In this document: piece after piece, positions 32,136-39,826 of the stretch | Layout of the letters: every line of letters starts with the position of its first letter | Numbering within the stretch: the stretch's first letter is position 1 | Source: Alphaproteobacteria bacterium | GTDB taxonomy: Bacteria; Pseudomonadota; Alphaproteobacteria; Rhizobiales; Xanthobacteraceae | NCBI GenBank assembly: GCA_005884765.1 | Contig: VAZV01000181.1 | Location: 1 to 41,460, forward strand | Direction: 5' to 3' | Length of the DNA stretch: 41,460 nucleotides | Position numbers and translations under genes: made by a program | The notes under the pieces: model-generated | Told to the model about the DNA's origin: nothing | Database searches by the model: none | The model's input: the letters and a program-made list of their open reading frames with translations, nothing else

Positions 32136-32207
32136 CTATGAAAAGCCCTCCCAAAACGCGATCGCGATCAGGCCGATCAATGCGAGCGCGATCAGATAAG
32201 CGGTCAT
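32136..32207 (-). CDS. Very small single-span membrane protein (23 residues)
   Basis: The frame reads MTAYLIALALIGLIAIAFW and four more residues, and is almost entirely one transmembrane helix. AAGAGAG lies six or seven bases before the ATG. GC-rich codons carry the hydrophobic pattern without interruption, which chance frames rarely do. It heads the row of small minus-strand frames leading to the terminase genes. Function unknown. Confidence 0.45.
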   Translation of the reverse strand: MTAYLIALALIGLIAIAFWEGFS

Positions 32208-32360
32208 CGGTGCTCTCTTCGAAATCAAGTGTGCGGCATGATCGCAGGGGAACGATCATTTCGGGCGCGAACCCTTATCCCTTAAAGCGCAAGGGGCCGC
32301 TGCGGACGTAGCCCATGCCACGCCGCGTGCCGGCGCGTTCGCGCGCCCCGGCTAATGCTG

Positions 32361-32409
32361 CGCATCATCCGGAAAAGTGTGCCGCGGGTTTTCCGAAAGA
32401 GATGATGCG
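32361..32409. repeat. Palindromic intergenic repeat (rhizobial type)
   Basis: Outer arms CGCATCATC (32361-32369) and GATGATGCG (32401-32409) pair perfectly; inner arms CGGAAAA (32370-32376) and TTTTCCG (32389-32395) also pair. The layout CATCCGGAAAAGTGTG-CGG-TTTTCCG is the one I remember as a very common dispersed palindrome in Bradyrhizobium and relatives. It is the clearest of the organism hints in the window. Its role is unknown. Confidence 0.7.
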
Positions 32410-32512
32410 AAAATGTAAGGCTCGGACGGCGGCGCGCTTGCGACGCTCAGGCAAGGTGCGTTTACGAGATGTGGCGCCGTGACGTGCGGCCGCCGTCCGA
32501 TACGGAAAACAA

Positions 32513-32542
32513 AAAGCCCGCGCCGTTTCCGGCGCGGGCTTT
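32513..32542 (-). terminator. Hairpin terminator inside repeat unit A
   Basis: AAAGCCCGCGCC (32513-32524) pairs perfectly with GGCGCGGGCTTT (32531-32542), and one further G-C pair closes a four-base loop. On the minus strand the stem runs into TTTTTGTTTTC, a good U-tract; on the plus strand the following TTGAAATT is poor. No minus-strand gene directly upstream is evident, so it may be carried by the repeat rather than serve a gene. Confidence 0.65.
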
Positions 32543-32592
32543 GAAATTCTTGCGATGATGGCACTCTGCCGGTGATTTGCCCGACGTGTCAA
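32519..32592 (+). repeat. Repeat unit, copy A
   Basis: About 74 bases running from the hairpin to TTTGCCCGACGTGTCAA. It shares with copy B the hairpin arm, ATTCTTGCGATGATG and the whole ending, with roughly four bases in five identical by eye. This copy keeps a perfect hairpin. Confidence 0.65.
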
Positions 32593-32666
32593 TTTCTAAA
32601 GAGAATATTAACGAAACGAGATCGAAACCATTTTCGACAAATATCGCTGCGCTATTAAAAAATGGC

Positions 32667-32741
32667 CGCGGCCGTTTCCAGCACGGGCTGTATAATTCTT
32701 GCGATGATGCGGATGTGCCCCTGATTTGCCCGACGTGTCAA
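32667..32741 (+). repeat. Repeat unit, copy B (hairpin degraded)
   Basis: Same order as copy A (CCGTTTCC, GCGATGATG, TTTGCCCGACGTGTCAA), but substitutions in the arm (CAGCACGGGCTG) destroy the stem. Spaced about 148 bases from copy A. Confidence 0.65.
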
Positions 32742-32847
32742 CTGCGCGATTTGTCGATCGAGGGCTCGCATAATTTGTCCTAAGCGAAGTGCCGACTGGA
32801 CTTTGAACGGCGTGATCAATGACCAGCGGCAAGCCAGGAGATATCAG

Positions 32848-33033
32848 ATGTATTTCGCCGCAGCCGTGTTGGCCATATTGTCCGGACTGTTTTACGCCGC
32901 GGGCAATCATGAGATTGGATCGCTCGGCGTCGAGATGTGCCGCTATGGCGGCGCATTCTGCGACAATCCGTACATCGTCCTGTTAGGAGCCGGCGCCGCG
33001 GCCGTCTGGGGCACCTTCGTCAGCATTCGCTGA
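32848..33033 (+). CDS. Small two-span membrane protein (61 residues)
   Basis: The ATG at 32848 is preceded by AGGAG at an ideal seven bases, giving 61 residues; a start 45 bases earlier is open but lacks a site. The first helix is YFAAAVLAILSGLFYAAG and the second is YIVLLGAGAAAVWGTFV. Between them is a loop with two cysteines (EMCRYGGAFCDNP) that could form a disulfide in the periplasm. No family is recognised. It stands alone between repeat copies B and C. Confidence 0.65.
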   Translation: MYFAAAVLAILSGLFYAAGNHEIGSLGVEMCRYGGAFCDNPYIVLLGAGAAAVWGTFVSIR

Positions 33034-33048
33034 AGCAATAGCGTAATC

Positions 33049-33111
33049 GGCGCGGGCTTCATGTATTTTTGTGACCATATCGTTATGGCGGTGATTTGCC
33101 CGACGAGTCAA
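33049..33111 (+). repeat. Repeat unit, copy C (diverged, shortened)
   Basis: Begins with GGCGCGGGCTTC, corresponding to the right hairpin arm only, and ends with TTTGCCCGACGAGTCAA, one base different from copies A and B. The middle is diverged. It ends 24 bases before the stop of the minus-strand MmgE/PrpD gene. Confidence 0.55.
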
Positions 33112-33134
33112 ATTTTTCTTTCCGCCAGCCGGGG

Positions 33135-34598
33135 CTAACCTGCGCGCTGTAGCAGGCGGCGCAAATTACGGACGTCAGTCACGCCCTCGATTGCAAATAT
33201 CGTCTCGATCAGTCGTGTCGACTGGTCGGGCCCCAGCACCGGCACTGTCAGATCGCGGGCCTTTTCGATCACTTCATTTCGTGTCATCGGATTGCGGGGC
33301 GTACCGCGTACGGCCGAGACGCGTTCGGATAGATGCGCCCCATCGGCGAGATCGATCTCGACGACGGTCTCGCGCACCGGCAAGAGTTTGGCCAGTTCCT
33401 CGTCCCTGACGAGATTGACCTTGGCGCGCTCGCTCAGCACGGCCGGATCCTGCATGCGCGGCTTGTCATGCGCTGCATGGAACGACACCGTCTTGTCGAG
33501 CAGCATCACCGCGACCAGGTGCTGCAGGCAGATATCCGGGATGTCGCGATTGTCCACCACGGTCGCGACCGAAGGCGCAAGCCGCACCGTGACTCGCTTG
33601 ACCTGGCCGGCGTCGAACGGCTTGTTGGCGCGGAGCGCCTCGATCCCATCAAGCGGGCCTTGAATGGGCGAGCCGACCGCCCACTTCTTGATATCGGTTT
33701 GGGTGATCTCGTAACGCTCGCCGAGCTTTTCAATCAGCCGATCGGGCTGCGCCTTCGGCGCGTAGGCCTGGAAGAAATTGTCGGGGCCGGAAAAGATATC
33801 ATCGACGCCGTTCCAGCCCGATTTGACCAGCAGCGCCGCGGTGACGCCGTTGCGCGCCGGCATGCCGGCGAACACAAAGGCCTTCTCGATGTGATCGGTG
33901 TCGCGCCGCCAGGCGATGATCCCTGAGGATTGCTGCGCGGCATAGTCGAGCAGCCAACGCACCTGGCGTGCATCAAGGCTAGCCGCGCAAGCCGCCGCCG
34001 CGGCGGCGCCGAAGGTACCGGCGATGCTGTGGGTAGCAAGGCTGCTCTCATAGCTGAAGGCAGCGCCTCCCATCGCCATCACGACACGTGGACCAATGTC
34101 GTAGCCGAGCGCCACGGCGCGAAGCAAACCGGTGCCATCGATGCCGTGAATTTCTCCCGATGCCAGAGCTGCCGGCACCACGGCGCAGCCCGGATGGGAG
34201 CGGGATTCATTGTGCGAGTCGTCGGTCTCATCGGCATGTGCCATCACGCCATTGGCAAGCGCGGCATCGATCGGCGCCGCGGTCACCGCCGATGCCACGA
34301 TGGCCACGCCACCATTGCCGGCATGTTCGCGGATATAGCGTTGTGCCGCCTGGCCCGGCGGCAATTCCGATCCGGAAATCATTGCGGCAATGGTATCGAG
34401 CAGATGGTGTTTGGCGTGTTCCGTCACGTCTTCGGGCAGCGCGCGCGTCGGAGCCGCGCCCATATAGGCGCTGAGCGCGTTCATCACGCGAGCCGGACCT
34501 GAGCCGCCTTGAGCGAAAACGCGCCTTGACGAAATGCCAGACGCCACGGCTGTCATCGCCGCCAGGCGGAGCACGCCGCGTCGCGAATGTTTACCCAA
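33135..34598 (-). CDS. MmgE/PrpD-family protein with Tat signal
   Basis: A 487-residue member of the MmgE/PrpD family (2-methylcitrate dehydratase, cis-aconitate decarboxylase and uncharacterised relatives). The N-terminal helical domain contains MAHADETDDSHN near residues 118-129, matching the family's Asp-Asp active-site region, and THSIAGTFGAAAAAA near 190. The C-terminal lid domain follows from about residue 280. The N-terminus KHSRRGVLRLAAMTAVASGI is a twin-arginine signal, odd for a family of cytoplasmic enzymes. The start is a TTG with GGGAAG some ten bases before; a short upstream frame from an ATG at about 34648 ends across this start. It follows kup by 91 bp. Substrate unknown. Confidence 0.85.
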   Translation of the reverse strand: MGKHSRRGVLRLAAMTAVASGISSRRVFAQGGSGPARVMNALSAYMGAAPTRALPEDVTEHAKHHLLDTIAAMISGSELPPGQAAQRYIREHAGNGGVAIVASAVTAAPIDAALANGVMAHADETDDSHNESRSHPGCAVVPAALASGEIHGIDGTGLLRAVALGYDIGPRVVMAMGGAAFSYESSLATHSIAGTFGAAAAAACAASLDARQVRWLLDYAAQQSSGIIAWRRDTDHIEKAFVFAGMPARNGVTAALLVKSGWNGVDDIFSGPDNFFQAYAPKAQPDRLIEKLGERYEITQTDIKKWAVGSPIQGPLDGIEALRANKPFDAGQVKRVTVRLAPSVATVVDNRDIPDICLQHLVAVMLLDKTVSFHAAHDKPRMQDPAVLSERAKVNLVRDEELAKLLPVRETVVEIDLADGAHLSERVSAVRGTPRNPMTRNEVIEKARDLTVPVLGPDQSTRLIETIFAIEGVTDVRNLRRLLQRAG

Positions 34599-34689
34599 CG
34601 CTCAACTTCCCTTCGCGCTTCGACCGGGGGCCGGAATTGGTATTCATGTTGCAATCTCATCGATAAAGGGAAGGGTGAAATCTGGACTG

Positions 34690-36600
34690 CTAGATCGCAA
34701 TCTGCCGCCCGATTTCGACGACCTGATCGTTGGGAAGGCTGAAGAAATCGCTGACATGGGCGGCATTGCGCTCCATCGCGACAAAAAGCCGCTCCTGCCA
34801 GGCCGGCAGGCCCTGAGCGTCGCCGCGGCTCACCACCGTTTCATGACCCACATAATAAGTGACGTCAGCGAGATCTACCGTGCAGCCGAGCGATTTGCTG
34901 GCCACGAGCAGGTCGGGGATGTGGGGACGTTCCATGAAGCCAAATCGCGCTTCGCCGCGCCAGAAATTTGGCACGACTTCCTCGATTCTGATGCGCTCGC
35001 CGGAGGCGACCCAGGGCACGGAGAGGATTTCAACGCGCAGCACAAACAGATGCTCATGCAGGGCGCGGTTATGCTTGACGTGCCAGACCATCACCGGCGG
35101 CGTATCCCTCTGGGTCCGGGTCAGGAACACCGCCGTGCCCGGCACCCGCGGTATGTTTTTCGCGGAAATCTCGGCCATGAATTCGGGGACCGGCGTCAGC
35201 GTCTCGTGCATTCGCATCGAGACCGCGGCAGCACCGCGATGCCAGATCCACATCAGGCCGTATACGCAGACGGCCGCGATTAGCGGCACATAGCCGCCCT
35301 CACCGATCTTGGTAAGATTGGCGAGGAAGAATGCGCTATCGATCGTCAGAAAACAGCCGGCTACGACGCCCGCGGCTCCTATGTTCCATCCCCAGACCTC
35401 GCGCATCGCGATGAATAGAAGGACTGACGTCATCAACATCGTCAGCGAAACCGCAATGCCGTATGCCGAGGCCAGATTGTCCGACTTGCCGAACCCGATC
35501 GTGAGACCGACGGTGACGATCATCAGCAGCCAGTTGACGACGCCGACATAGATCTGTCCGTAGCCCTCCGAGGAGGTCTGCCTAATCTGCAGCCGTGGCA
35601 GCCAGCCAAGCTGGATCGCTTGCCGCGTCATCGAGAAGGCCCCGGTGATGATGGCTTGGCTCGCGATGATGGTTGCGATCGTAGCCAGCACGATGAGCGG
35701 CAGCAACAGTAGCTCAGGACAGAGCCGAAAGAAAATATTGCCGTCGGTCGGAGCGGCTTCGAGCACGAGCGCCGTCTGCCCGGCATAATTGAGGATCAGG
35801 CTTGGAAAGACGATCGCGAACCAGGCAAGCTTGATCGGTCCGCTGCCGAAATGACCCATGTCGGCATAGAGCGCTTCCGCGCCGGTGACGCAGAGAAACA
35901 CCGCACCTAATACCCAAAACCCGGTCGCCCCGTGCGAGAACAGGTAGGATAGTCCATAGACCGGATTGAGGGCGGCAAAAACCGATGGATGCTTTATGAT
36001 GCCAGCAATCCCCAGCACCGCGATGGTGACAAACCAGATCAGCATGACCGGGCCAAACAGGTGGCCGATCGCCGCCGTCCCCCTTGACTGGATCGCAAAC
36101 AGCGCAAGCAGGATCGCGACCGCCGCCGGAACGACATAGGGCTGCAGCGCCGGCGTCGCCATATTGAGGCCCTCGAGCGCTGACAGCACCGAGATCGCCG
36201 GCGTGATTGCGCCGTCGCCGTAGATCAATGCCGCGCCGAATAGACCGACGGCCACGATGGTCGGCCGGCTTTGTCGCTTGACGCCCAGCAAGGCCATCAA
36301 GGCCAAAATGCCGCCCTCGCCGTCGTTGTCGATGCGCATCGCGAACAGGACATACTTGACCGTCGTGATGATGAAGAGCGTCCAAAGCACGAGCGAAAGC
36401 GCGCCGAGCGCGGCGGCCGCATCAGGAGATTTTTCGCCGACGCCGAGAATAGTCTTGAAGGTGTAGAGCGGGCTGGTCCCGATATCGCCGAATACGATGC
36501 CAAGCGCCGACAGGCCCAGCATCGGCAGCTTGCCTTGCCGGGCCGGCCGCATGGTATTGCCGGGCGCGGGTGTCGAATTTTCGCTCAATGTACGGTCCAA
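34690..36600 (-). CDS. kup: Kup-type low-affinity potassium transporter
   Basis: A 636-residue inner-membrane K+ uptake protein of the KUP/HAK/KT family. The first helix carries the family motif GIVFGDIGTSPLYTFKTI. About twelve hydrophobic segments follow, then a C-terminal cytoplasmic domain of about 150 residues starting near PRVPGTAVFLTR. The 5' end is unclear: the TTG at 36600 has no ribosome-binding site, and the frame upstream stays open about 27 codons without a start. AGGAAGG precedes an ATG at 36667 in a neighbouring frame. An ATG at 36552 is also possible. A second Kup elsewhere in such genomes is common. Confidence 0.93.
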   Translation of the reverse strand: MDRTLSENSTPAPGNTMRPARQGKLPMLGLSALGIVFGDIGTSPLYTFKTILGVGEKSPDAAAALGALSLVLWTLFIITTVKYVLFAMRIDNDGEGGILALMALLGVKRQSRPTIVAVGLFGAALIYGDGAITPAISVLSALEGLNMATPALQPYVVPAAVAILLALFAIQSRGTAAIGHLFGPVMLIWFVTIAVLGIAGIIKHPSVFAALNPVYGLSYLFSHGATGFWVLGAVFLCVTGAEALYADMGHFGSGPIKLAWFAIVFPSLILNYAGQTALVLEAAPTDGNIFFRLCPELLLLPLIVLATIATIIASQAIITGAFSMTRQAIQLGWLPRLQIRQTSSEGYGQIYVGVVNWLLMIVTVGLTIGFGKSDNLASAYGIAVSLTMLMTSVLLFIAMREVWGWNIGAAGVVAGCFLTIDSAFFLANLTKIGEGGYVPLIAAVCVYGLMWIWHRGAAAVSMRMHETLTPVPEFMAEISAKNIPRVPGTAVFLTRTQRDTPPVMVWHVKHNRALHEHLFVLRVEILSVPWVASGERIRIEEVVPNFWRGEARFGFMERPHIPDLLVASKSLGCTVDLADVTYYVGHETVVSRGDAQGLPAWQERLFVAMERNAAHVSDFFSLPNDQVVEIGRQIAI

Positions 36601-36792
36601 TGCGGCAGTAGATTGATCGGCGAACCACTCCGGGTTTTCTGCAGTGGCATCGGCATCGGATACCCATCGCCTTCCTATAAGCTATTGCGCCGGATTGCGA
36701 CACCTGAACGACCCCAAGCGGTCCCGCGGATCGTTGCCGGATGGGCCGCTTTACCGTAAAATTGACCTAACAAGAAACGGGGAGGATTGCCG

Positions 36793-37680
36793 ATGGATGT
36801 CATCCCGCTGGGTCCGGGATTCGTCGCCGAATTGCGTGCCGTGACGCTGGCGGATGTCGCCTCCGACGACGCTGCTTATGCGGCAGCGCGCGCGGCTTTT
36901 GAAGAGCACTCCGTCCTGGTGCTGCGCGATCAGGAAGTAACCGACGAGATTCAGCTCGCTTTTTCGCTCCGCTTCGGCCCGCCGGAAGTGACCAAGGTCG
37001 GCTCACAGGGTACCGGTTCGCATTTTGTGATCCTGAGCACCATCGGTCCCGATGGCAAGGTCGTGCCGGCCGATCACCGCATGGCGATGCGCGCGAAGGC
37101 CAATCAGCTTTGGCACACCGACTCCTCGTTCAAGCGCGTGCCGGCACTGACTTCGATCCTTTCGGCACGCGTCATTCCGGCGCAAGGCGGCGAAACCGAA
37201 TTCGCCTCGACCCGCCTGGCCTTCGAGCGGCTCGATGCCGGCACACGCCGACAGCTGCAAAATTCCTTTGCGTGGCACGACTACGCACATTCGCGCGGCC
37301 AGATCGTTCCTGGCCTTGCGAGCCCCGAGGAGCGCACAGCTTTGCCGCCGCAGTGCTGGCGCATGGTGTGGACTAATCCCGTCAACGGACGCGGCGCGCT
37401 CTACATCGCCTCGCATGCCTACGCGGTCGAGGGCATGGACGCGGCGGCGGGCAAAAAACTGATCGACGAACTGACGACCGCGGCGACCGCGCCGGGCACG
37501 ACCTACCTGCACGGATGGCGCAAAGGCGACGTCGTGCTGTGGGACAACCGCGCCACCATGCATCGCGGCCGCCCCTGGCCGGCGCATGAGGCTCGGCTGA
37601 TGATACGAACGACGATCTCCGCAACCGGGGTCGACGGCGTCGGCGACATGCGTCCACCGTTCTGGCAGGCGGCTGAATGA
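36793..37680 (+). CDS. TauD/TfdA-family 2-oxoglutarate/Fe(II) dioxygenase
   Basis: A 295-residue non-haem iron dioxygenase. The iron triad is H108 and D110 in LWHTDSSF and H257 in ATMHRGRPW. An arginine near 268-272 (ARLMIRT) is in place to bind 2-oxoglutarate. GGGGAGG sits seven bases before the ATG, fixing the start. Relatives hydroxylate taurine, alkyl sulfates, 2,4-D or other small acids and release the broken-off group. It is a lone gene divergent from kup, so context gives no substrate. Confidence 0.9.
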   Translation: MDVIPLGPGFVAELRAVTLADVASDDAAYAAARAAFEEHSVLVLRDQEVTDEIQLAFSLRFGPPEVTKVGSQGTGSHFVILSTIGPDGKVVPADHRMAMRAKANQLWHTDSSFKRVPALTSILSARVIPAQGGETEFASTRLAFERLDAGTRRQLQNSFAWHDYAHSRGQIVPGLASPEERTALPPQCWRMVWTNPVNGRGALYIASHAYAVEGMDAAAGKKLIDELTTAATAPGTTYLHGWRKGDVVLWDNRATMHRGRPWPAHEARLMIRTTISATGVDGVGDMRPPFWQAAE

Positions 37681-37788
37681 GCAGGATCCAGAAGCTGCCA
37701 GCTCCGGGTGAGGTCACCAGAACGCCAAGCCGGACAATGCCTAATCGTCCGCAAAATCGCGGAGCGGCGAGGCGCTAACCTCGCCAGC

Positions 37789-37896
37789 TCAGGCTGGGTA
37801 GGGCGCAAGCGCCGCTGAAATCTGCGACGCGATCAGAAACGCCGCGAAGACGGCGGGCACGCTTATCAATCTGAGAAACTGATCCAAGGAAAGCAT
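37789..37896 (-). CDS. Small membrane peptide (35 residues)
   Basis: A 35-residue frame beginning MLSLDQFLRLISVPAVFAA with one hydrophobic helix to about residue 30 and a short proline-containing tail. A purine-rich stretch (GGGGGACGAGAG) lies upstream of the ATG. It is too short for automatic gene callers. The helix pattern and GC-rich codons support a real product, but no family is recognised. Confidence 0.4.
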   Translation of the reverse strand: MLSLDQFLRLISVPAVFAAFLIASQISAALAPYPA

Positions 37897-37937
37897 CGCT
37901 CTCGTCCCCCAAAGCAAAGCAATTTCGAAAGCCCAGC

Positions 37938-38048
37938 TCAATTCGCTCTTTGCGCGGTCTCCTGATCGCTGGTCAGAAGCTGGTCGCTATAGGCCGCTCC
38001 CGTAGCCGTAAGCAGCGCCAAAATCGAAATGACGGCCAGCGCTTTCAT
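37938..38048 (-). CDS. Small secreted or membrane-anchored peptide (36 residues)
   Basis: The frame reads MKALAVISILALLTATGAA and then a polar 17-residue tail rich in Asp, Gln and Ser. The shape is that of a signal peptide with a very short mature part, or a single-span protein. No clear ribosome-binding site is seen. It lies 41 bp upstream of the 35-residue gene on the same strand, so the two may be co-transcribed. Confidence 0.38.
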   Translation of the reverse strand: MKALAVISILALLTATGAAYSDQLLTSDQETAQRAN

Positions 38049-38230
38049 GGCCGGACGATCGTTTTCGATTGTGGCCGAAAACGTCAGAGCGTAGTGCATT
38101 TTCGGGACGATCCACGGCAACATTACGACCGTCAGCCCTAGCTCTCATGGGACGCTGGCATCTGGCTGAACCAGTCCCAATTCCGGGCAAGCATCGGCAT
38201 AATCGGCGGAAACGAGCAAAAGGAAACGCC

Positions 38231-39448
38231 ATGACAAAGGGCTCAAAAGTAAAAAGCGTCGAACTTCTTGCCTGCGATGCCGGCTGGCGAAACTACCATT
38301 TCGTCAAGCTCACGACCGACGACGGTGTCGTCGGCTGGAGCGAATTCGACGAGGGTTTCGGCTCTCCCGGCATCGGCGCCGCGATCCAGCGCCTTTCGGT
38401 GCGCGTGGTCGGGCAGAACGTGTTTCAGCACGAGCGGATCTATGCGGAGCTGTTCGCGGCGACGCGGCCGGCGGCCGGCGGCGTGGTTGCGCAGGCACTG
38501 GGCGCGATCGAAAACGCCCTGCTCGACGCCAAGGCCAAGCATCTCGGCGTGCCCTGCTACGAATTGCTCGGCGGCAAGATACGCGACCGCATTCGCGTCT
38601 ACTGGTCGCATTGCGCCACCTGGCGCATCAACCATCCGAGCTGGTACAAGCCGCCAATCGAGAGCCTCGATGGCGTGAAGGCAATCGGACGCGAAGTGCG
38701 CGAGAAGAAATTCACTGCGCTGAAGACCAACATCTTCACCTACGACAACGGCAGGCCAACGGGCTGGCGGCCCGGCTTTGGCGCGCCATTTGCGCCCGAA
38801 ATCAATGTCGAGCGGAAGGTATTGCGCGACCTGCACATGCACCTAGAAGCGATTCGCGATGGCGCGGGGGCGGATGTCGATATCCTGCTTGACCTCAATT
38901 TCAATGCCAAGACCGAAGGCTATCTGAAAATCCTGCGCGCGATCGCCGACCTCGACATCTTCTGGATCGAGATCGATAGTTTCAATCCGGAAGCGCTTGG
39001 GTTTATCCGCCGGCAAAGCCCGCATCCGATCTCATCGTGCGAAACGCTGTTGGGCCTGCGTGAATTCCTGCCCTATTTCCGCGAGCAGGCGATGGACGTC
39101 GCGATCATCGACACACCCTGGAACGGGGTGTGGCAATCGATGAAGATCGCAGCCGCAGCCGAACACCACGAAGTGAACGTTGCGCCGCATAATTTCTATG
39201 GCCACCTTTGCTCGATGATGAATGCCCATTTCAGCGCGGCGGTGCCGAACCTGCGCATCATGGAAACCGATGTCGACCGCCTGGCATGGGACCACGAACT
39301 CTTCACCCACGTGCCCGATATCCAGGACGGCCATCTCATCATTCCGGACCGGCCCGGGTGGGGTACGGAGCCCAATGAAGAAGGACTGCGCGCGCACCCG
39401 CCGAAGCACGGCGGCGGGCTGTTGAACTACGGCCGGAAAGTCCCGTAG
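38231..39448 (+). CDS. Mandelate racemase/enolase-superfamily dehydratase, unassigned
   Basis: A 405-residue enolase-superfamily enzyme from the ATG at 38231 (AAGGA about 7 bases upstream); the longer open frame before it is not protein-like. The N-terminal capping domain is followed by the barrel. Metal ligands are D221 (LLDLNFN), E247 (WIEIDS) and E271 (SSCETLLG), and the His base is H320 (VAPHNFYGH). The lysine strand reads ALKTN: K165 is kept, but the second lysine of KxK is replaced by N167, as in galactonate-dehydratase-type members. It is probably a sugar-acid dehydratase. The substrate is open, and no sugar-acid pathway genes are adjacent. Confidence 0.87.
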   Translation: MTKGSKVKSVELLACDAGWRNYHFVKLTTDDGVVGWSEFDEGFGSPGIGAAIQRLSVRVVGQNVFQHERIYAELFAATRPAAGGVVAQALGAIENALLDAKAKHLGVPCYELLGGKIRDRIRVYWSHCATWRINHPSWYKPPIESLDGVKAIGREVREKKFTALKTNIFTYDNGRPTGWRPGFGAPFAPEINVERKVLRDLHMHLEAIRDGAGADVDILLDLNFNAKTEGYLKILRAIADLDIFWIEIDSFNPEALGFIRRQSPHPISSCETLLGLREFLPYFREQAMDVAIIDTPWNGVWQSMKIAAAAEHHEVNVAPHNFYGHLCSMMNAHFSAAVPNLRIMETDVDRLAWDHELFTHVPDIQDGHLIIPDRPGWGTEPNEEGLRAHPPKHGGGLLNYGRKVP

Positions 39449-39826
39449 ATCGTCGGTGCGCGCAGGTCTGGACCATCATCTCCGGATGCAGGTCTCGCCT
39501 CAGGCCGGCGCTCCCGCGTCGCTCAGTTCGCTTTGGACGACGTCGTGATGTTGCGTGCGGAAAGATTTGTAAGCATCGTCACCGTCTCCAAGCATGACAG
39601 GCTCCATTTGTTAATTGGTTCAAACGATCGAAAGGCGGATTGCCGTAGCCTGCCCCTCGCGAGGCGTGATCGATTCGACAATGCGCAAGTGTTTGCAGTT
39701 GCGAATACAGGTCGCTTTACGGAAATGCGGTCGTCATGGCGAAGTCGACGCGACATCGATGCAAAAAAAATCGCGATCATCACGCAAAGGATCACGCTGA
39801 TAAGGCGATCAATCGCGCAAATGAAC
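39449..39826. other. Gap with at most one tiny gene
   Basis: Apart from a possible 31-codon minus-strand gene at 39500-39595, this 378-base stretch shows no protein-like frame, strong hairpin or repeat. A run of eight A's occurs at 39762-39769. The DNA is less GC-rich than the flanking genes. Confidence 0.5.
39500..39595 (-). CDS. Possible very small soluble protein (31 residues)
   Basis: A 31-residue frame starts MLGDGDDAYKSFRTQHHD. GGAG lies seven to eight bases before the ATG. The product is polar and acidic with no hydrophobic segment. Position and ribosome-binding site are the only support. Confidence 0.33.
   Translation of the reverse strand: MLGDGDDAYKSFRTQHHDVVQSELSDAGAPA

Larger units (their letters stand above)
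32208..32847. other. Long stretch without a convincing protein gene, rich in repeats
   Basis: These 640 bases hold a palindromic repeat (32361-32409), a hairpin terminator (32513-32542) and two copies of a roughly 75-bp repeat unit (32519-32592 and 32667-32741). Open frames here run through the repeats in several directions and show no protein-like features. The segment just after the terminator is more AT-rich than its surroundings. It looks like decayed mobile or prophage DNA. Confidence 0.6.

Noticed and set aside
32519..33111. CRISPR-like array
   Set aside because: Only three diverged units with unequal spacing, no constant short repeat with unique spacers, and no cas genes in the window.
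39523..39795. 90-codon minus-strand frame in the gap after the enolase-family gene
   Set aside because: No ribosome-binding site, mixed composition and no domain. A better-supported tiny frame (39500-39595) overlaps it.
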